Assembly: GCA_945860385.1 (NCBI GenBank)
Contig: CAMAQD010000007.1
Span: 62,001-126,000, forward strand
Length of the DNA stretch: 64,000 nt
Direction: 5' to 3'
Source: Flavobacterium psychrophilum
GTDB lineage: Bacteria; Bacteroidota; Bacteroidia; Flavobacteriales; Flavobacteriaceae
The notes below the pieces were generated by a model. That model ran no database searches and was not told where the DNA came from. It saw nothing but the letters and a program-made list of their open reading frames with translations. Shown in pieces: positions 11,101-19,128 of this stretch (position 1 is its first letter; each line of letters starts with the position of its first letter). The position numbers and the translations under genes are program-made.

Positions 11101-11957
11101 GTTTCAATCTCAACGACTCTGTAATTTCCCTTTTTATTTTTTATGATAGTTTCAAAATCTATCCTTCCTTTAGCAATTAAAGTAGCAATTCTTGCCTTTC
11201 TTTTTTTATCAGATAATATTTCTATAGAGCTGATGTTCATCTCCAGAAGTTCTTTTTTAGTGTAGCCAAAAATAGCCGTTGTGGCGGGGTTTGCTTCAAT
11301 AAAATTACCAGGTTTATTGTCATTATTTAATCTAAATATAGTAATGCTATCGCGGTTTGTTTCAAAAAGAGTACGATACTTTTCTTCACTTATTTTTGTT
11401 TCTTCTTCTGCTTTTTTGCGTTGGCTAATGTCAATCATTGTTATAAAGCATTGATCGCCATCTTCGTCAACAATTCCTGTAAGATTTATGAATATTGGGA
11501 TTTCCGAATTAGTAGACAACATTATTTCACAAGTTTGCCTTGTTTTACTTTCAAATAGTTCTTCTAGAAATAAATTAAATGTTGGTCTGGTTTCATCTGT
11601 AATATAAAGGCCAAAACGTTTATTTTGAAGAAATGAACGTTCTTTACCCAAAAGAATAGCTCCTCTAAAATTGAGTTCTACAATTTCACCTTTTTTAGAA
11701 AGTGTTAAATATCCAGAAGGTGCAAAATCATATAAATTAGTATATTTTTCCGCTTCAATTTCAGCATTAATCTTTGCTGTACGAAGCTCTTCATTTTGCA
11801 TTTCAAGTTCAATCTGATGTACATCAAGTTCGTGAACGAGTTTAAAAATCTCGATATCAGTATAATGCTTATCTGTAGTAATCGATTTTTTCTTCAGAAG
11901 TTCTTCGGCTTTTTGACGTAGAATACTATCTAATGTGGAGGTAGTTTTATCTTTCAT
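5109..11957 (-). CDS. Giant PAS-array/GAF hybrid histidine kinase (2282 aa)
   Basis: An exceptionally long soluble sensor kinase. After a short coiled N-terminus I count about 13 PAS domains (starting near 70, 195, 320, 446, 572, 698, 822, 950, 1080, 1205, 1340, 1468 and 1765). One GAF domain (about 1605-1750) sits between the last two. HisKA has the acceptor His in NMSHEIRTPMNG, HATPase has GLGISKSQKK and GSGLGLAISK, and a receiver domain (about 2150-2280) has Asp in VMMDINMPKMGG. PAS repeats of the PAS_3 type (IVHPEDR, FTHPDDL) suggest small-molecule or redox sensing, but no cofactor-binding residues are certain. It lies 52 bases downstream of the CheB-CheR fusion and 147 bases upstream of its shorter paralogue, all on one strand. 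Its stop codon falls in a TAAA tandem repeat. Confidence 0.95.
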   Translation of the reverse strand: MKDKTTSTLDSILRQKAEELLKKKSITTDKHYTDIEIFKLVHELDVHQIELEMQNEELRTAKINAEIEAEKYTNLYDFAPSGYLTLSKKGEIVELNFRGAILLGKERSFLQNKRFGLYITDETRPTFNLFLEELFESKTRQTCEIMLSTNSEIPIFINLTGIVDEDGDQCFITMIDISQRKKAEEETKISEEKYRTLFETNRDSITIFRLNNDNKPGNFIEANPATTAIFGYTKKELLEMNISSIEILSDKKRKARIATLIAKGRIDFETIIKNKKGNYRVVEIETLVINYLNEPAIMNIARDITDRKQIEENERKAQEYLVTLLQAIPDLIFEVDLQGNIYFYQAYHADLLAIPATEIMGKTLQEVFPIDAANICIEAMQEALDNGWSTGKQYSLNNLPQGKCCFEISVSPIQDTESKDPHFIMLVRDITERKKAEKSLQENKENLQSIFDSVTEAIYIMDETGTFIDVNKGAEDMYQYSRKELVGKTPELVAAKGLNDLEEVKRIIKSVFENGIPITFEFWAERKNGAVFPKEIVVNKGTYFSKEVLIVTARDITERKKSEEKLRFEKERLHTILELVGNPIFLKDNEHRVTYANNSFYTLFGLDEKSVIGKTLAENVPENEREHFLRIDRKVLDTGVTDISEETLTVKGKLHTIITSKTRFIDAAGNHSLIGSIYDITERKRNEEALQKSQEKLRGVFDLANSGIILTDLNGKYLLFNNWCTKAFGYTRGELNKLTRDDLTHPDDAEKSNLIFNQLVEGKIDRYQIEKRYVRKDKSYFWAEISVSAIKDKNNKVVNTIGILNDITQKRAAKVALEESAERLIETQELAKVGSWETDFSFENAIWSRETARIYGIDENAPQFTLEQFLSIVHPEDRLLVQTEFVHSIKKNSLNKLEHRIITPAGIEKFVEQRWIIARDTQDQPVKAVGSCHDITERKVGENKLKESKRFATATLDALSAHIAILDENGYILAVNTAWNNFRLSNSSQNLTLNPIIGENYLQICECSKGPYSEEAIAMAEGIHSVMEGKQDEFSVEYPCHSPTEKRWFNARVTRFAGEGDLRIVIAHENITHRKLTEELVEQSKTRFSSIINGSPVAMALNDEQLNITFLNPAFIAKFGYTLADIPTVGDWLLKAYPDPIYRTKITETWLASVKKVNQTGEELIPLEVTVRCKNGSDKTVMANGSPLLHSNEYINNFYDITERKLAEQALENQKRRLATILIGTGAGTWEWNVQTGSTIFNDRWAEMLGYKLEELLPISIDTWRKFTHPDDLKYSSEKLEKHLKGELDYYECEFRMKHKNGEWVWILDRGKINTWDVDGKPLFMSGTHQDITNRKIAEEKLIASESLLKKTQAIANIGSYSLDLTTEKWTGTAALDKIFGVNNNFERTNDGWQKILHPDWRKIINDYMKDEVIDKKLNFNKEYKIITFDRKKERWVHGIGEIILNPDGQPIRLIGSIQDVTERKIAEETLRENEEKYRSLVENSPDGVVIYIDDKIAFINGEGVRMLGAKSKKEIIGKPVLQFVHPESLEDVIKRMKEIVKDDYISASIEERFIDLQGNPFDVEVKGIPTTYEHRNAVQIIVHDITQRKQTSLELSKINRVYALISQINNLIIRTRNQEELFQEICNIAVDFGKFRMSWIGLLNDDLKILTAAYAGHETGYFTKSNITTTLDVPEGRGPTGTAMREGRTVICNDIDKDKMMKPWRKDALERGYYSVISIPIIVRNKIIGAFNLYSEERNFFSSEEEITLLEKIILNISFALEKIQIDEDRKKTEEKIRQLSQAVEQSPVTIVITNTKGEIEYANHKFFETTGYSVDEILGKNPSVLKSGYTSQGEYKNLWQTIGSGHEWHGEFHNKRKDGTLFWESATISPIINTDGKTTHFIAIKEDITSRKNVEKELIKSKERAEESDRLKLAFLANMSHEIRTPMNGILGFTELLKEPKLSGEEQQEYINIIEKSGKRMLNIINDIISISKVESGQIEVTLSETNINEQIDYIYTFFKPEAKLKGIEIFVSKQLASKDNFIKTDREKVYAVLTNLVKNALKFTNEGSIEFGCEKKGNNLEFFIKDTGLGISKSQKKIIFERFRQANETISRTHEGSGLGLAISKAYVEMLGGKIWVESKEGKGSTFYFTIPLNSENKLEEKNGVEKAVSVVKDGNTIKDLKVLIVEDDAISKLLITIAVKPYSKEILKVSTGIEAIEACRNNPDIDLVMMDINMPKMGGYEATKLIREFNKELVIIAQTANGMQSDRDDAIAAGCTDYISKPINITSLGDLIQKYFDK

Positions 11958-12009
11958 AAATACTTTCTATTTTTGAAATATTATTAGAACAAATGGCATT
12001 CGATTATCC

Positions 12010-15009
12010 TCATTTTTTGTTTTTGAGCAAAATTTCTTCTGCCAGTTTTTTTTCAGTAATGTCACGAATAAAACACTGAATGACTTTATGATTATCGACT
12101 GTATATTTATTGCTGATGAATTCGACATAAATCTTTTTTCCTTTGGAAGATTCAAGTGGCAAATTGTCGTAACGTATGATTTTTTTCTTCTGCAATTCTG
12201 AAAATTTTTCTTTGTTGGCGACAATATCTTTAAAAAATCCAATTTCCCAGATGGCTTTTTCAAGAAATTCTTCTTTTGAATAGCCTAAAAGTTCAATTAA
12301 AAATGGGTTTACATCAGTGATTTTTCCGGTTTCTTCATCCAGCATCAGAATTCCGTCTTTAGCAGATTCAAAAAGGTGACGATAATGAGTTTCTCTATTT
12401 AATTGGAGGGATTCATTGGCTTCTTTTAATTCTATTTCTAGTTTTTTGGCTTTGGTGATATCGTTAAAGGTGAGTACCAGTCCATCAATATGATCGTCAA
12501 TGGTGCGGTAAGGCATAATTTTATTATTAAACCATCTTCCATCTTGGGTTTCGTTTTCAGTTTCTATTGATGTCAGGTTTTTGATAACTAACAAGGCATT
12601 ATTTCCAATTTCCGGATATTTTAGCTTGGTTACCAAATCAGTAAAAGGTCTACCAATATCAGAGGCTCGCACTTTAAATATATCCGCAATTGGATCTGTA
12701 AATCGGCGAATATTGAGCTCTTTGTCCAAGAATAGTGTACCAATTTCGGTGCTGTTGAGCAGATTTTTCATATCGTTGTTTGAACGCGAAAAATCGGTTA
12801 CCTTATTTTGAAGCTCACTGTTTACGGTCTGTAATTCTTCGTTTAGACTCTGCATTTCTTCCTTTGAAGTGGTCAATTCTTCATTGGTAGATTGTAGTTC
12901 TTCGTTGGTAGATTGCAGTTCTTCATTAGTCGATTTTAGTTCTTCCTGTGACGTTTGCATTTCTTCACGCACGGTTTGTAAATCTTCATAACACTGATGC
13001 AGCTCCATTTCGAGTTCAGTATGTAATACGGTAAGACTATCTTTTTTTGTAGTAATATTCTGGACTTTAAATTCTCCGCTTTCAGGCACATCGTCAAAAA
13101 CAATCAGAATCATATCTTTTATATTTTCTGGTTTTTCTAAACGCTGAATAGTGACATTTACAAAACTGACTTTGTCATTTTCTATTTTTACATTATTGAG
13201 TTTTACGGCATCATACGTTTTTAAAGCTTTTTGAAATGCTGCTGGAAAGATTATTCGTAATCCTTCGCGAAGTATGGCATAAATATTCCAGTTTGCTTTT
13301 CCGGCAACGGGTTCCAGATATTTTCCGGTTCGGCCTGTGATATAAATAATATCTCCTTTTTCGTTTACCAACACACTGGCAGGAGCAAATTGCTGAATCA
13401 AAATTTGATCCGTAAGGGTTTGGATGTTTTCAACTACTTTTTGTGGAGTATTCATATGAGGTTTAGTTTTACTAATTATCGAAAAGGAGCTGGGAAAATC
13501 AAGAAGGCCCGATGCTCGGGATATTAAAGAGCGTTTGAATATTTTTAATTTAGCGTCAAGCACTTCAAAACCTTCATGGCCTGTGCCTAAAGTTTCGGCT
13601 GAGCCAAGGATCATAATTCCACCGGGTTTAAGGCTGTAATTAAAAAGAGACATCAATTTATTTTGTAATTCGACTTCCATATAAATCAACATATTACGGC
13701 AGGTAAGAATATCGAGTTTTGTAAATGGAGGATCTTTGATTACATTATGTGGAGCAAAAACCACCATTTCGCGTATGACCGCATTGACACGATAGCCATC
13801 GTTATCCCCAATAAAAAATTGCGAGATGCGTTTTGGAGAAACATCGGCAACTATGTTTGACGGATATACACCTTTTCGAGCTTTTTCTATAGAAATAGAG
13901 TCAAGATCAGTGGCAAATATTTGTAAACTTAGGTTTCGATGGTTTTTAACTTTAGCCAAAGCTTCTTTAAAAACAATGGCTAGCGAATACGCTTCTTCAC
14001 CAGTAGAACATCCTGGAACCCACGCTCTAAGGGCATAACCATTGGGTAATTTCTCTAGCATTTCAGGAAGTATTTCCTCTGCAAGTTTTTTCCAGACTTC
14101 AGGATCACGAAAAAAGTTGGTTACACCTATAAGCAATTCTTTGAAAAGTATTTCGGTTTCTTTGGGGTTTTCCTGCATAAACCGAACATAATTTTGAATC
14201 TTGTCTATTTTGTGAATGCCTTTACGTCTTTCGATACGGCGAAATAAAGTACTTTTTTTGTACATCGAAAAATCGTGGCCCGTTTGTTCGCGAAGTAGGA
14301 TTATTATTTTATCGATATTACTTTTATTTGTGGCATCTAATTTTGTGTCTATTTTAGGTTTTGGCATAAAATGAAGAATCTCAATTAGTTTGGCTGGTAA
14401 GTCTGGAGCAGAGGCAATAATATCTGGAGTTATTGCTTGTATTGCGCTTCGCGGCATTCCATCAAATTTTGCCGATGATGGTTCTTGCACGAGCACTAAA
14501 CCATTTTTTTCTTTAATGGCTTTTACCCCTAAACTGCCATCAGAACCCATTCCTGAAAGGATAATGCCAATACTTTTTTCTTGTCTGTCATTGGCGAGTG
14601 AGCGAAAGAAAATATCGATAGGCAGACGAATTCCGTGGGTTTCTACCGTGGCAAAAAGATACAGCGTGTTATTGAGAATCGACATGCTTTTGTTAGGCGG
14701 AATGACATAAATGCAGTTGGGTTTTATTTTTAGACCATCGGTAACCTGAAAAACGGTCATAGTAGTCATTCGTTGCAACAACTCCGGCATCATTCCAACG
14801 TGATTTGGATCAAGGTGTTGAACAATGACGAAAGCCATTCCTTTGTCTTCCGGCATATTTGAAAAGAACAATTCTAATGTTTCCAAACCGCCTGCAGAAG
14901 AACCGATGGCAACAATTGGGAAATCACCGTTTTCCGTAGGATTGGGTACCCTATTTTCGGATGTTTTTGAAAACGAGAGGTCTTCCTCCTTCTTTTTTGT
15001 TGCTTTCAT
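12010..15009 (-). CDS. CheB-CheR-PAS fusion protein
   Basis: A 999-residue fusion. Residues about 28-215 form a CheB methylesterase domain with the catalytic Ser in AIGSSAGGLE, His in VQHLDPNH and Asp in SGMGSDGS. Residues about 235-490 form a CheR methyltransferase with the SAM-binding VPGCSTGEEAYS and NMLIYME motifs. The rest has a long Glu/Gln-rich heptad coiled coil (about 680-735, repeated STNEELQ units) and two PAS regions, ending FIRDITEKKLAEE. There is no kinase or receiver domain. In classical chemotaxis CheR and CheB methylate and demethylate receptors. Gliding flavobacteria have no flagella and no receptor gene is present here, so adjustment of the neighbouring PAS kinases is a plausible but unproven role. 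It is the first gene of the signalling block. Confidence 0.93.
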   Translation of the reverse strand: MKATKKKEEDLSFSKTSENRVPNPTENGDFPIVAIGSSAGGLETLELFFSNMPEDKGMAFVIVQHLDPNHVGMMPELLQRMTTMTVFQVTDGLKIKPNCIYVIPPNKSMSILNNTLYLFATVETHGIRLPIDIFFRSLANDRQEKSIGIILSGMGSDGSLGVKAIKEKNGLVLVQEPSSAKFDGMPRSAIQAITPDIIASAPDLPAKLIEILHFMPKPKIDTKLDATNKSNIDKIIILLREQTGHDFSMYKKSTLFRRIERRKGIHKIDKIQNYVRFMQENPKETEILFKELLIGVTNFFRDPEVWKKLAEEILPEMLEKLPNGYALRAWVPGCSTGEEAYSLAIVFKEALAKVKNHRNLSLQIFATDLDSISIEKARKGVYPSNIVADVSPKRISQFFIGDNDGYRVNAVIREMVVFAPHNVIKDPPFTKLDILTCRNMLIYMEVELQNKLMSLFNYSLKPGGIMILGSAETLGTGHEGFEVLDAKLKIFKRSLISRASGLLDFPSSFSIISKTKPHMNTPQKVVENIQTLTDQILIQQFAPASVLVNEKGDIIYITGRTGKYLEPVAGKANWNIYAILREGLRIIFPAAFQKALKTYDAVKLNNVKIENDKVSFVNVTIQRLEKPENIKDMILIVFDDVPESGEFKVQNITTKKDSLTVLHTELEMELHQCYEDLQTVREEMQTSQEELKSTNEELQSTNEELQSTNEELTTSKEEMQSLNEELQTVNSELQNKVTDFSRSNNDMKNLLNSTEIGTLFLDKELNIRRFTDPIADIFKVRASDIGRPFTDLVTKLKYPEIGNNALLVIKNLTSIETENETQDGRWFNNKIMPYRTIDDHIDGLVLTFNDITKAKKLEIELKEANESLQLNRETHYRHLFESAKDGILMLDEETGKITDVNPFLIELLGYSKEEFLEKAIWEIGFFKDIVANKEKFSELQKKKIIRYDNLPLESSKGKKIYVEFISNKYTVDNHKVIQCFIRDITEKKLAEEILLKNKK

Positions 15010-15059
15010 CTTGGAAATACTATTCTTAATTCGAGGTAGTTAAGGAATCTGAATTAAAT

Positions 15060-15078
15060 TTGTTGTTTAAAACAACAA
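15060..15078. repeat. Perfect inverted repeat upstream of the CheB-CheR gene
   Basis: Nine-base arms TTGTTGTTT and AAACAACAA flank a single central A. It lies about 50 bases upstream of the start codon and between that start and a TAAATTTG (-7-like) element at 15090-15097 on the minus strand. It could be an operator or a 5'-UTR hairpin. With only A/T-rich triplets it could also be chance. Confidence 0.4.
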
Positions 15079-15233
15079 CCTAAAACACCCAAATTTAAGC
15101 AATATTTCCCTAAATTATAGCGATACTTATGATATTTTTTGTCTAAATGGTTGAATTTATCAAAAATACCTGTGTATGTGAATCATTTTTCTCGCTCGAT
15201 TGAGCGCAGGAATTTAGTATCTGAATTCTGAAT

Positions 15234-15710
15234 CTAAATGGCTGTTTTTTCGCAGTACATTTTTAGAGACTTTCGCGCTTGGTTTTGAATCTTCTTTTGC
15301 ATAAAACCAGTCCAGCCCAAAAGCAATCCTTTGATTCCCAGTGCTTGTTTAGACCATTTCCAAATATCAAAATCATCAGTTTGCTTTATGATTAAACCAT
15401 CCTGAAAATGGAATTTTGATGAAATAGAATTTTCTACTTTGCGGTTGGTTTGGCTAAAATTATATTTTGCTACCCAAAAAGCTGAACCAAGATGTTCATT
15501 CGCTTTTACTTGGGAGAAGTCAATTTTTAGATTTCCTTTACTTTTTGCAACTAGCATTTTCCACATTTGACAAACTTCTTTTCCTTTTAATAATCCAAAA
15601 GCAGGATCACGAAATTGTACGTCTGGATGATAGCATTCACACATTTGTTCCACATCTGCAGCGGCAAAAGCTGTGTAAAATTTGTTGATAATAGTTTCGT
15701 TTAAAGTCAT
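15234..15710 (-). CDS. NTF2-like (SnoaL-type) nuclear transport factor 2 family protein
   Basis: A 158-residue soluble protein beginning MTLNETIINKFYTAFAAADVEQMCECYHPDVQFRDP. The N-terminal helix followed by a YHPDVxFxDPxFG segment is typical of the SnoaL/NTF2-like cone fold, whose members bind small hydrophobic ligands or act as isomerases or hydratases. A basic C-terminal tail (MQKKIQNQARKSL) follows the fold. It sits about 150 bases downstream of the M23 peptidase on the same strand. The fold is well supported; the substrate cannot be inferred. Confidence 0.82.
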   Translation of the reverse strand: MTLNETIINKFYTAFAAADVEQMCECYHPDVQFRDPAFGLLKGKEVCQMWKMLVAKSKGNLKIDFSQVKANEHLGSAFWVAKYNFSQTNRKVENSISSKFHFQDGLIIKQTDDFDIWKWSKQALGIKGLLLGWTGFMQKKIQNQARKSLKMYCEKTAI

Positions 15711-15861
15711 ACGGGTAAAAAAATAAAAGTAAAACTAATGATTTATTTTATATTTTACAGAAATACTTTTTTTTAAAAACTAATTTTAGTAATAAAATAA
15801 TTATTTGGTTACATTTTAAGAATATTACTGCTAGGTATTGAAATGCGGTTGCAAAGATTTA

Positions 15862-16536
15862 TCAAATTTTCAATAACAAATTTGGATTTGGACAATTCTC
15901 TAAATAATATTCTAAATCTTTTTGGTTGCAAACACCGGGATAATCGCTAAAATTTTCACCAATATTTTTTATAATTTGAAAATGCAAATGAGGCGAATAC
16001 TCTCCATTTACTGCCGGCTCGCCTAAAGTGGCGAGTTGCTGTCCTTTTTTGAAAGGAGAACCAATTTCCAAATCTTCAATACTTTCAAGGGATAAATGGC
16101 CGTATAAGGTGTAGAAAGTTTGATTTTCAATGTTATGTTTCATGATAATAGTTGGGCCGTAATTTCCAGCTCCGGTATTATAATCAAAACCATAAACGGT
16201 TCCATTAAGTGCTGCTAAAACCGGTGTCCCAGTCTTTATCCACAAGTCTATTCCAATATGAATGTTTCTTTCATCGGCTTGCTCATCGTTGAAAAGACTG
16301 TTTTTTTTGTATAGATTTCGCACTTCATTATAACCGCCAAAAGCTACTTTTGCTTTATTTTTGCTAAGGTGATTTTCGATAAAAGTTTCAAAATCAATAG
16401 GATTTTTTAGATCAATTTGAGACAATTCTAAATTTGAAACAGACAAATCAATCGGACTGTATTGCGAATAGGGAATGGAGTCGTCAATGACTTTAATGTT
16501 TTCAAGCTGTGAAAAAATAGTTTCTATTGTTGGCAT
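15862..16536 (-). CDS. M23 family metallopeptidase (LytM-like)
   Basis: A 224-residue protein with the LytM/M23 zinc endopeptidase signature. The first metal ligands are in HIGIDLW (His about 92, Asp about 96), with YGHLS in the middle and the catalytic HxH in SPHLHFQ (about 184-188). A GTVYGF strand and GNYGPTIIMKH complete the fold. M23 enzymes cleave peptidoglycan cross-links, but this copy has no recognisable signal peptide, so it may be cytoplasmic, non-classically exported, or start elsewhere. It follows the ClC gene by 22 bases and is probably co-transcribed with it. The family call is secure; cellular location is uncertain. Confidence 0.9.
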   Translation of the reverse strand: MPTIETIFSQLENIKVIDDSIPYSQYSPIDLSVSNLELSQIDLKNPIDFETFIENHLSKNKAKVAFGGYNEVRNLYKKNSLFNDEQADERNIHIGIDLWIKTGTPVLAALNGTVYGFDYNTGAGNYGPTIIMKHNIENQTFYTLYGHLSLESIEDLEIGSPFKKGQQLATLGEPAVNGEYSPHLHFQIIKNIGENFSDYPGVCNQKDLEYYLENCPNPNLLLKI

Positions 16537-16558
16537 ATTTTTTAGTAAGGATTGCGAA

Positions 16559-18352
16559 TTATTCTATGGTCATCGATTTTAACTTTCTTCTGTAGGCTTC
16601 AAGTGCTATTGATTTAGAAATAAACCCAAAATAGTCTCCGTTTTTGATAACTGGCAAAAAGTGCACTTTCGTTATTTCAAACTTATTCATCACCGTTTCC
16701 ATGCTGTCAGTTGGGTAGATAATATCAACTGGTTTTCTCATAATTTCTTTCACCAAAGTATATTTTACACGGTACGGATTAAAAATTATTTCCCTAATAT
16801 CATTGAAATGCACTACACCTAATAATTTTTTTTCTTGGCTAACCACCCCAAAAATCACCTGATTGGAATGCGAAATCAAATCAACCAATTTCTCGAGATT
16901 TTCATCGGGTAAAATTGTTAAATAATCCGTTTGAATGATAGCATTAGTATCCAGAGTCGAAAGAATATTAGTGTCTTTGTTACTCGTAAAAGCGTTTCCT
17001 TTTTTGACTAAACTTTTGGTGTCCAGCGAATGTTTTTCAAATCTTTTGGAAATAGCAAAACTTATCGAAGCCACAATCATTAGCGGAATCATTAGGGAAT
17101 AACCACCTGTTATCTCGGCAATAAGGAATATAGCTGTCAATGGCGCGTGGAATAATCCGCTAAGAATTCCTGCCATTCCCACCAAGGTAAAATTACTTAT
17201 AGGCAAATGAGTAAGTCCTGTTAGGTTTAAAAATTTAGAAAAGAAAAAGCCAACATAAGAGCCTAAAAATAGGGAAGGAGCAAAGTTCCCTCCATTTCCG
17301 CCGCTTCCTAATGTGATACCTGTTGCAAAAACTTTGAGCACCATTGTTAATCCAACAAATAAAAGAAGCATCCAACTATTATTTCTAAAACTGCTGAATA
17401 AGGTGTTTTCTAGTAACTTTCCAGGATCATTTTCGGATAATGTTTTGATGCTGTCGTAACCTTCACCAAATAATGTCGGAAAAATAAAAATCATAATGGC
17501 CAAAATCGAAGCACCAAAAAGGGCTTTTTTATAAGGTGTAAATCGGAGTCGCGCAAAAAAATGTTCTACTCTTTGAAAGTTTCTTGAATAATATACTGCA
17601 ACAAAACCTGTGCAAATACCGAGTAAAATATAATACGGAATATTATGATAATCAAAGACTTGTTGTTGTTTGAAAGACAATAAAACTGTATCGTCTAACA
17701 CGATTACCGATACTAAAGCACCTGTTGCCGCAGCAATCATAATAGGAGTAAAGGCAGATATACTTACATCGACCAATAGCACTTCGATAGCAAATAAAAC
17801 GCCTGCAATGGGTGCATTAAAAGCCGCTCCAATTCCTGCCGCAACACCACAGCCTATAAGTAAAGTTCTGTCTTTGTAGCTTAATTTGAAACGCTGGGCA
17901 TAATTGGAACCAAAGGCCGCACCCGTTATTACAATGGGACTTTCTAAACCTGCCGAACCTCCTAAACCCACAGTAAGTGAGCTGGTTATGATTTGGGCAT
18001 ACATTTGTTTTTTGGGAATAATACTGGCTTTTTTGGCTACAGCATACAAAATTTGGGATGTCCCTTTTTCGATAGATCCGCCCAGAACTCTTTTGACCAC
18101 AAAAACGGTAAGTAAAATTCCAATAATAGGCAATAATACTTTGATGTATCCGAATTTGAAAAGACTAGTATTACTAGTAAGATAAGAGGCAAAAACAAAT
18201 ACCCAATGTGCAAAAGTTTTCAAAACAATTACCGCAAAAGCAGCTAAAATTCCAACCAAAACGCTTGAAAGGAAAATAAACTGTTTGTTAGTAAGTTTAT
18301 TTTGAGCTAATATGGTAAAATATTCAAGTTGGTGGATGATTTTTTTGAGCAT
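16559..18352 (-). CDS. ClC-family chloride channel/transporter with C-terminal CBS pair
   Basis: A 597-residue membrane protein. The ClC core covers about 20-440, followed by two CBS domains (about 470-595). Motifs present include GSAGLESPIV (contains the gating Glu equivalent to E148 of E. coli ClC), NAPIAGVLFAIEV and GSGGNGGNFAPSLFLG. By manual alignment the internal proton-pathway glutamate (E203 of E. coli ClC, second E of FIIEEM) is Val here. The anion-coordinating Tyr region, usually HSIYTKKL in CBS-containing members, reads HSLDTKSL. Val at the E203 position is known in ClC channels, so passive conduction is possible, but this is inference. It lies 42 bases downstream of the AlkD-like gene and just upstream of the M23 gene. 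Confidence 0.93.
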   Translation of the reverse strand: MLKKIIHQLEYFTILAQNKLTNKQFIFLSSVLVGILAAFAVIVLKTFAHWVFVFASYLTSNTSLFKFGYIKVLLPIIGILLTVFVVKRVLGGSIEKGTSQILYAVAKKASIIPKKQMYAQIITSSLTVGLGGSAGLESPIVITGAAFGSNYAQRFKLSYKDRTLLIGCGVAAGIGAAFNAPIAGVLFAIEVLLVDVSISAFTPIMIAAATGALVSVIVLDDTVLLSFKQQQVFDYHNIPYYILLGICTGFVAVYYSRNFQRVEHFFARLRFTPYKKALFGASILAIMIFIFPTLFGEGYDSIKTLSENDPGKLLENTLFSSFRNNSWMLLLFVGLTMVLKVFATGITLGSGGNGGNFAPSLFLGSYVGFFFSKFLNLTGLTHLPISNFTLVGMAGILSGLFHAPLTAIFLIAEITGGYSLMIPLMIVASISFAISKRFEKHSLDTKSLVKKGNAFTSNKDTNILSTLDTNAIIQTDYLTILPDENLEKLVDLISHSNQVIFGVVSQEKKLLGVVHFNDIREIIFNPYRVKYTLVKEIMRKPVDIIYPTDSMETVMNKFEITKVHFLPVIKNGDYFGFISKSIALEAYRRKLKSMTIE

Positions 18353-18394
18353 TTTTCTTTTTAAAAGTTAGGCAAAATTACTATAATTTTAAGC

Positions 18395-19063
18395 TCAAAT
18401 AATATTTTTTAGCGCTTCTTTTGTACTTAATGGTTTTAAATTAGTGTTGTTAACATACTTTTTTACCGCTTCTGGATTCGTTTTTGCATATTCTCGCAAT
18501 GCCCATCCAATAGCTTTTTGAATGAAAAACTCGTTGGAATTTTTATGTTTTTCGCAAGCTGATTTTAGTAAATCGAAATTGGTTTTTTGCTTATAACCCA
18601 ATTGAAAAAGAATGGCACTTCGGTTGAGCCACATATTTTCAGAATTCGAAAAACGTTCGGTTATATTTTCGGTTTCCAAAGGAAATTCTAGTAAATATCC
18701 ACCCAAAATATATTTGGAAATAGTATCAACACTATCCCACCACGAGTTTGTAATGATAAACTTTTCTATAAGTTGAATATCTTCTTTTTTATAATTCCCT
18801 TTGAGTTGTTTGATCAATATTTCAATGGCGCAATAGTGTAATTCTCTTTGGGATTTTGAATAAAGTTCCAAAGCTATTGCTCTAAAATTCTCCACAATTT
18901 GTAATTGGTTTTCTTTGTAAATGGTTTTAAAAATTAGTCTTCTTTCCGCTGTTTTTATTCCAAAAAAAGAAAAATGATGGCGCATATATTTTGCCATTGC
19001 GAAAGCATTTTCAGGATGACTTTCATTTCGAAAAGCGGTTTCTAATTTATCGATAAAATTCAT
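18395..19063 (-). CDS. DNA alkylation repair protein (AlkD-like)
   Basis: A 222-residue all-helical protein of the AlkD/HEAT-like glycosylase family, which excises alkylated bases (3-methyladenine, 7-methylguanine). The segment NSWWDSVDTISKYILGGYLL carries the WWDxVD signature including the catalytic Asp. FFIQKAIGWALREYAKTNPEAV near residues 175-197 matches the conserved KAIGWALR motif. Length fits the family. It stands between ggt and the ClC gene, 65 and 42 bases away, on the same strand. The linkage looks operonic but the functions are unrelated. Confidence 0.9.
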   Translation of the reverse strand: MNFIDKLETAFRNESHPENAFAMAKYMRHHFSFFGIKTAERRLIFKTIYKENQLQIVENFRAIALELYSKSQRELHYCAIEILIKQLKGNYKKEDIQLIEKFIITNSWWDSVDTISKYILGGYLLEFPLETENITERFSNSENMWLNRSAILFQLGYKQKTNFDLLKSACEKHKNSNEFFIQKAIGWALREYAKTNPEAVKKYVNNTNLKPLSTKEALKNII

Positions 19064-19128
19064 ATGGTAAAATTCAATTTCAATGTTAAAAAATCTTAAT
19101 ACTTAGATTTTAATACTTAAATCTGAAA

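Noticed and set aside
11967..12263. 98-codon frame overlapping the end of the CheB-CheR gene
   Set aside because: Out of frame with the clear fusion gene, and the product is a Lys/Asn-rich shadow translation.
1137..15009. Flagellar-type chemotaxis operon
   Set aside because: CheB and CheR domains are present, but no CheA, CheW, receptor or flagellar gene occurs nearby.
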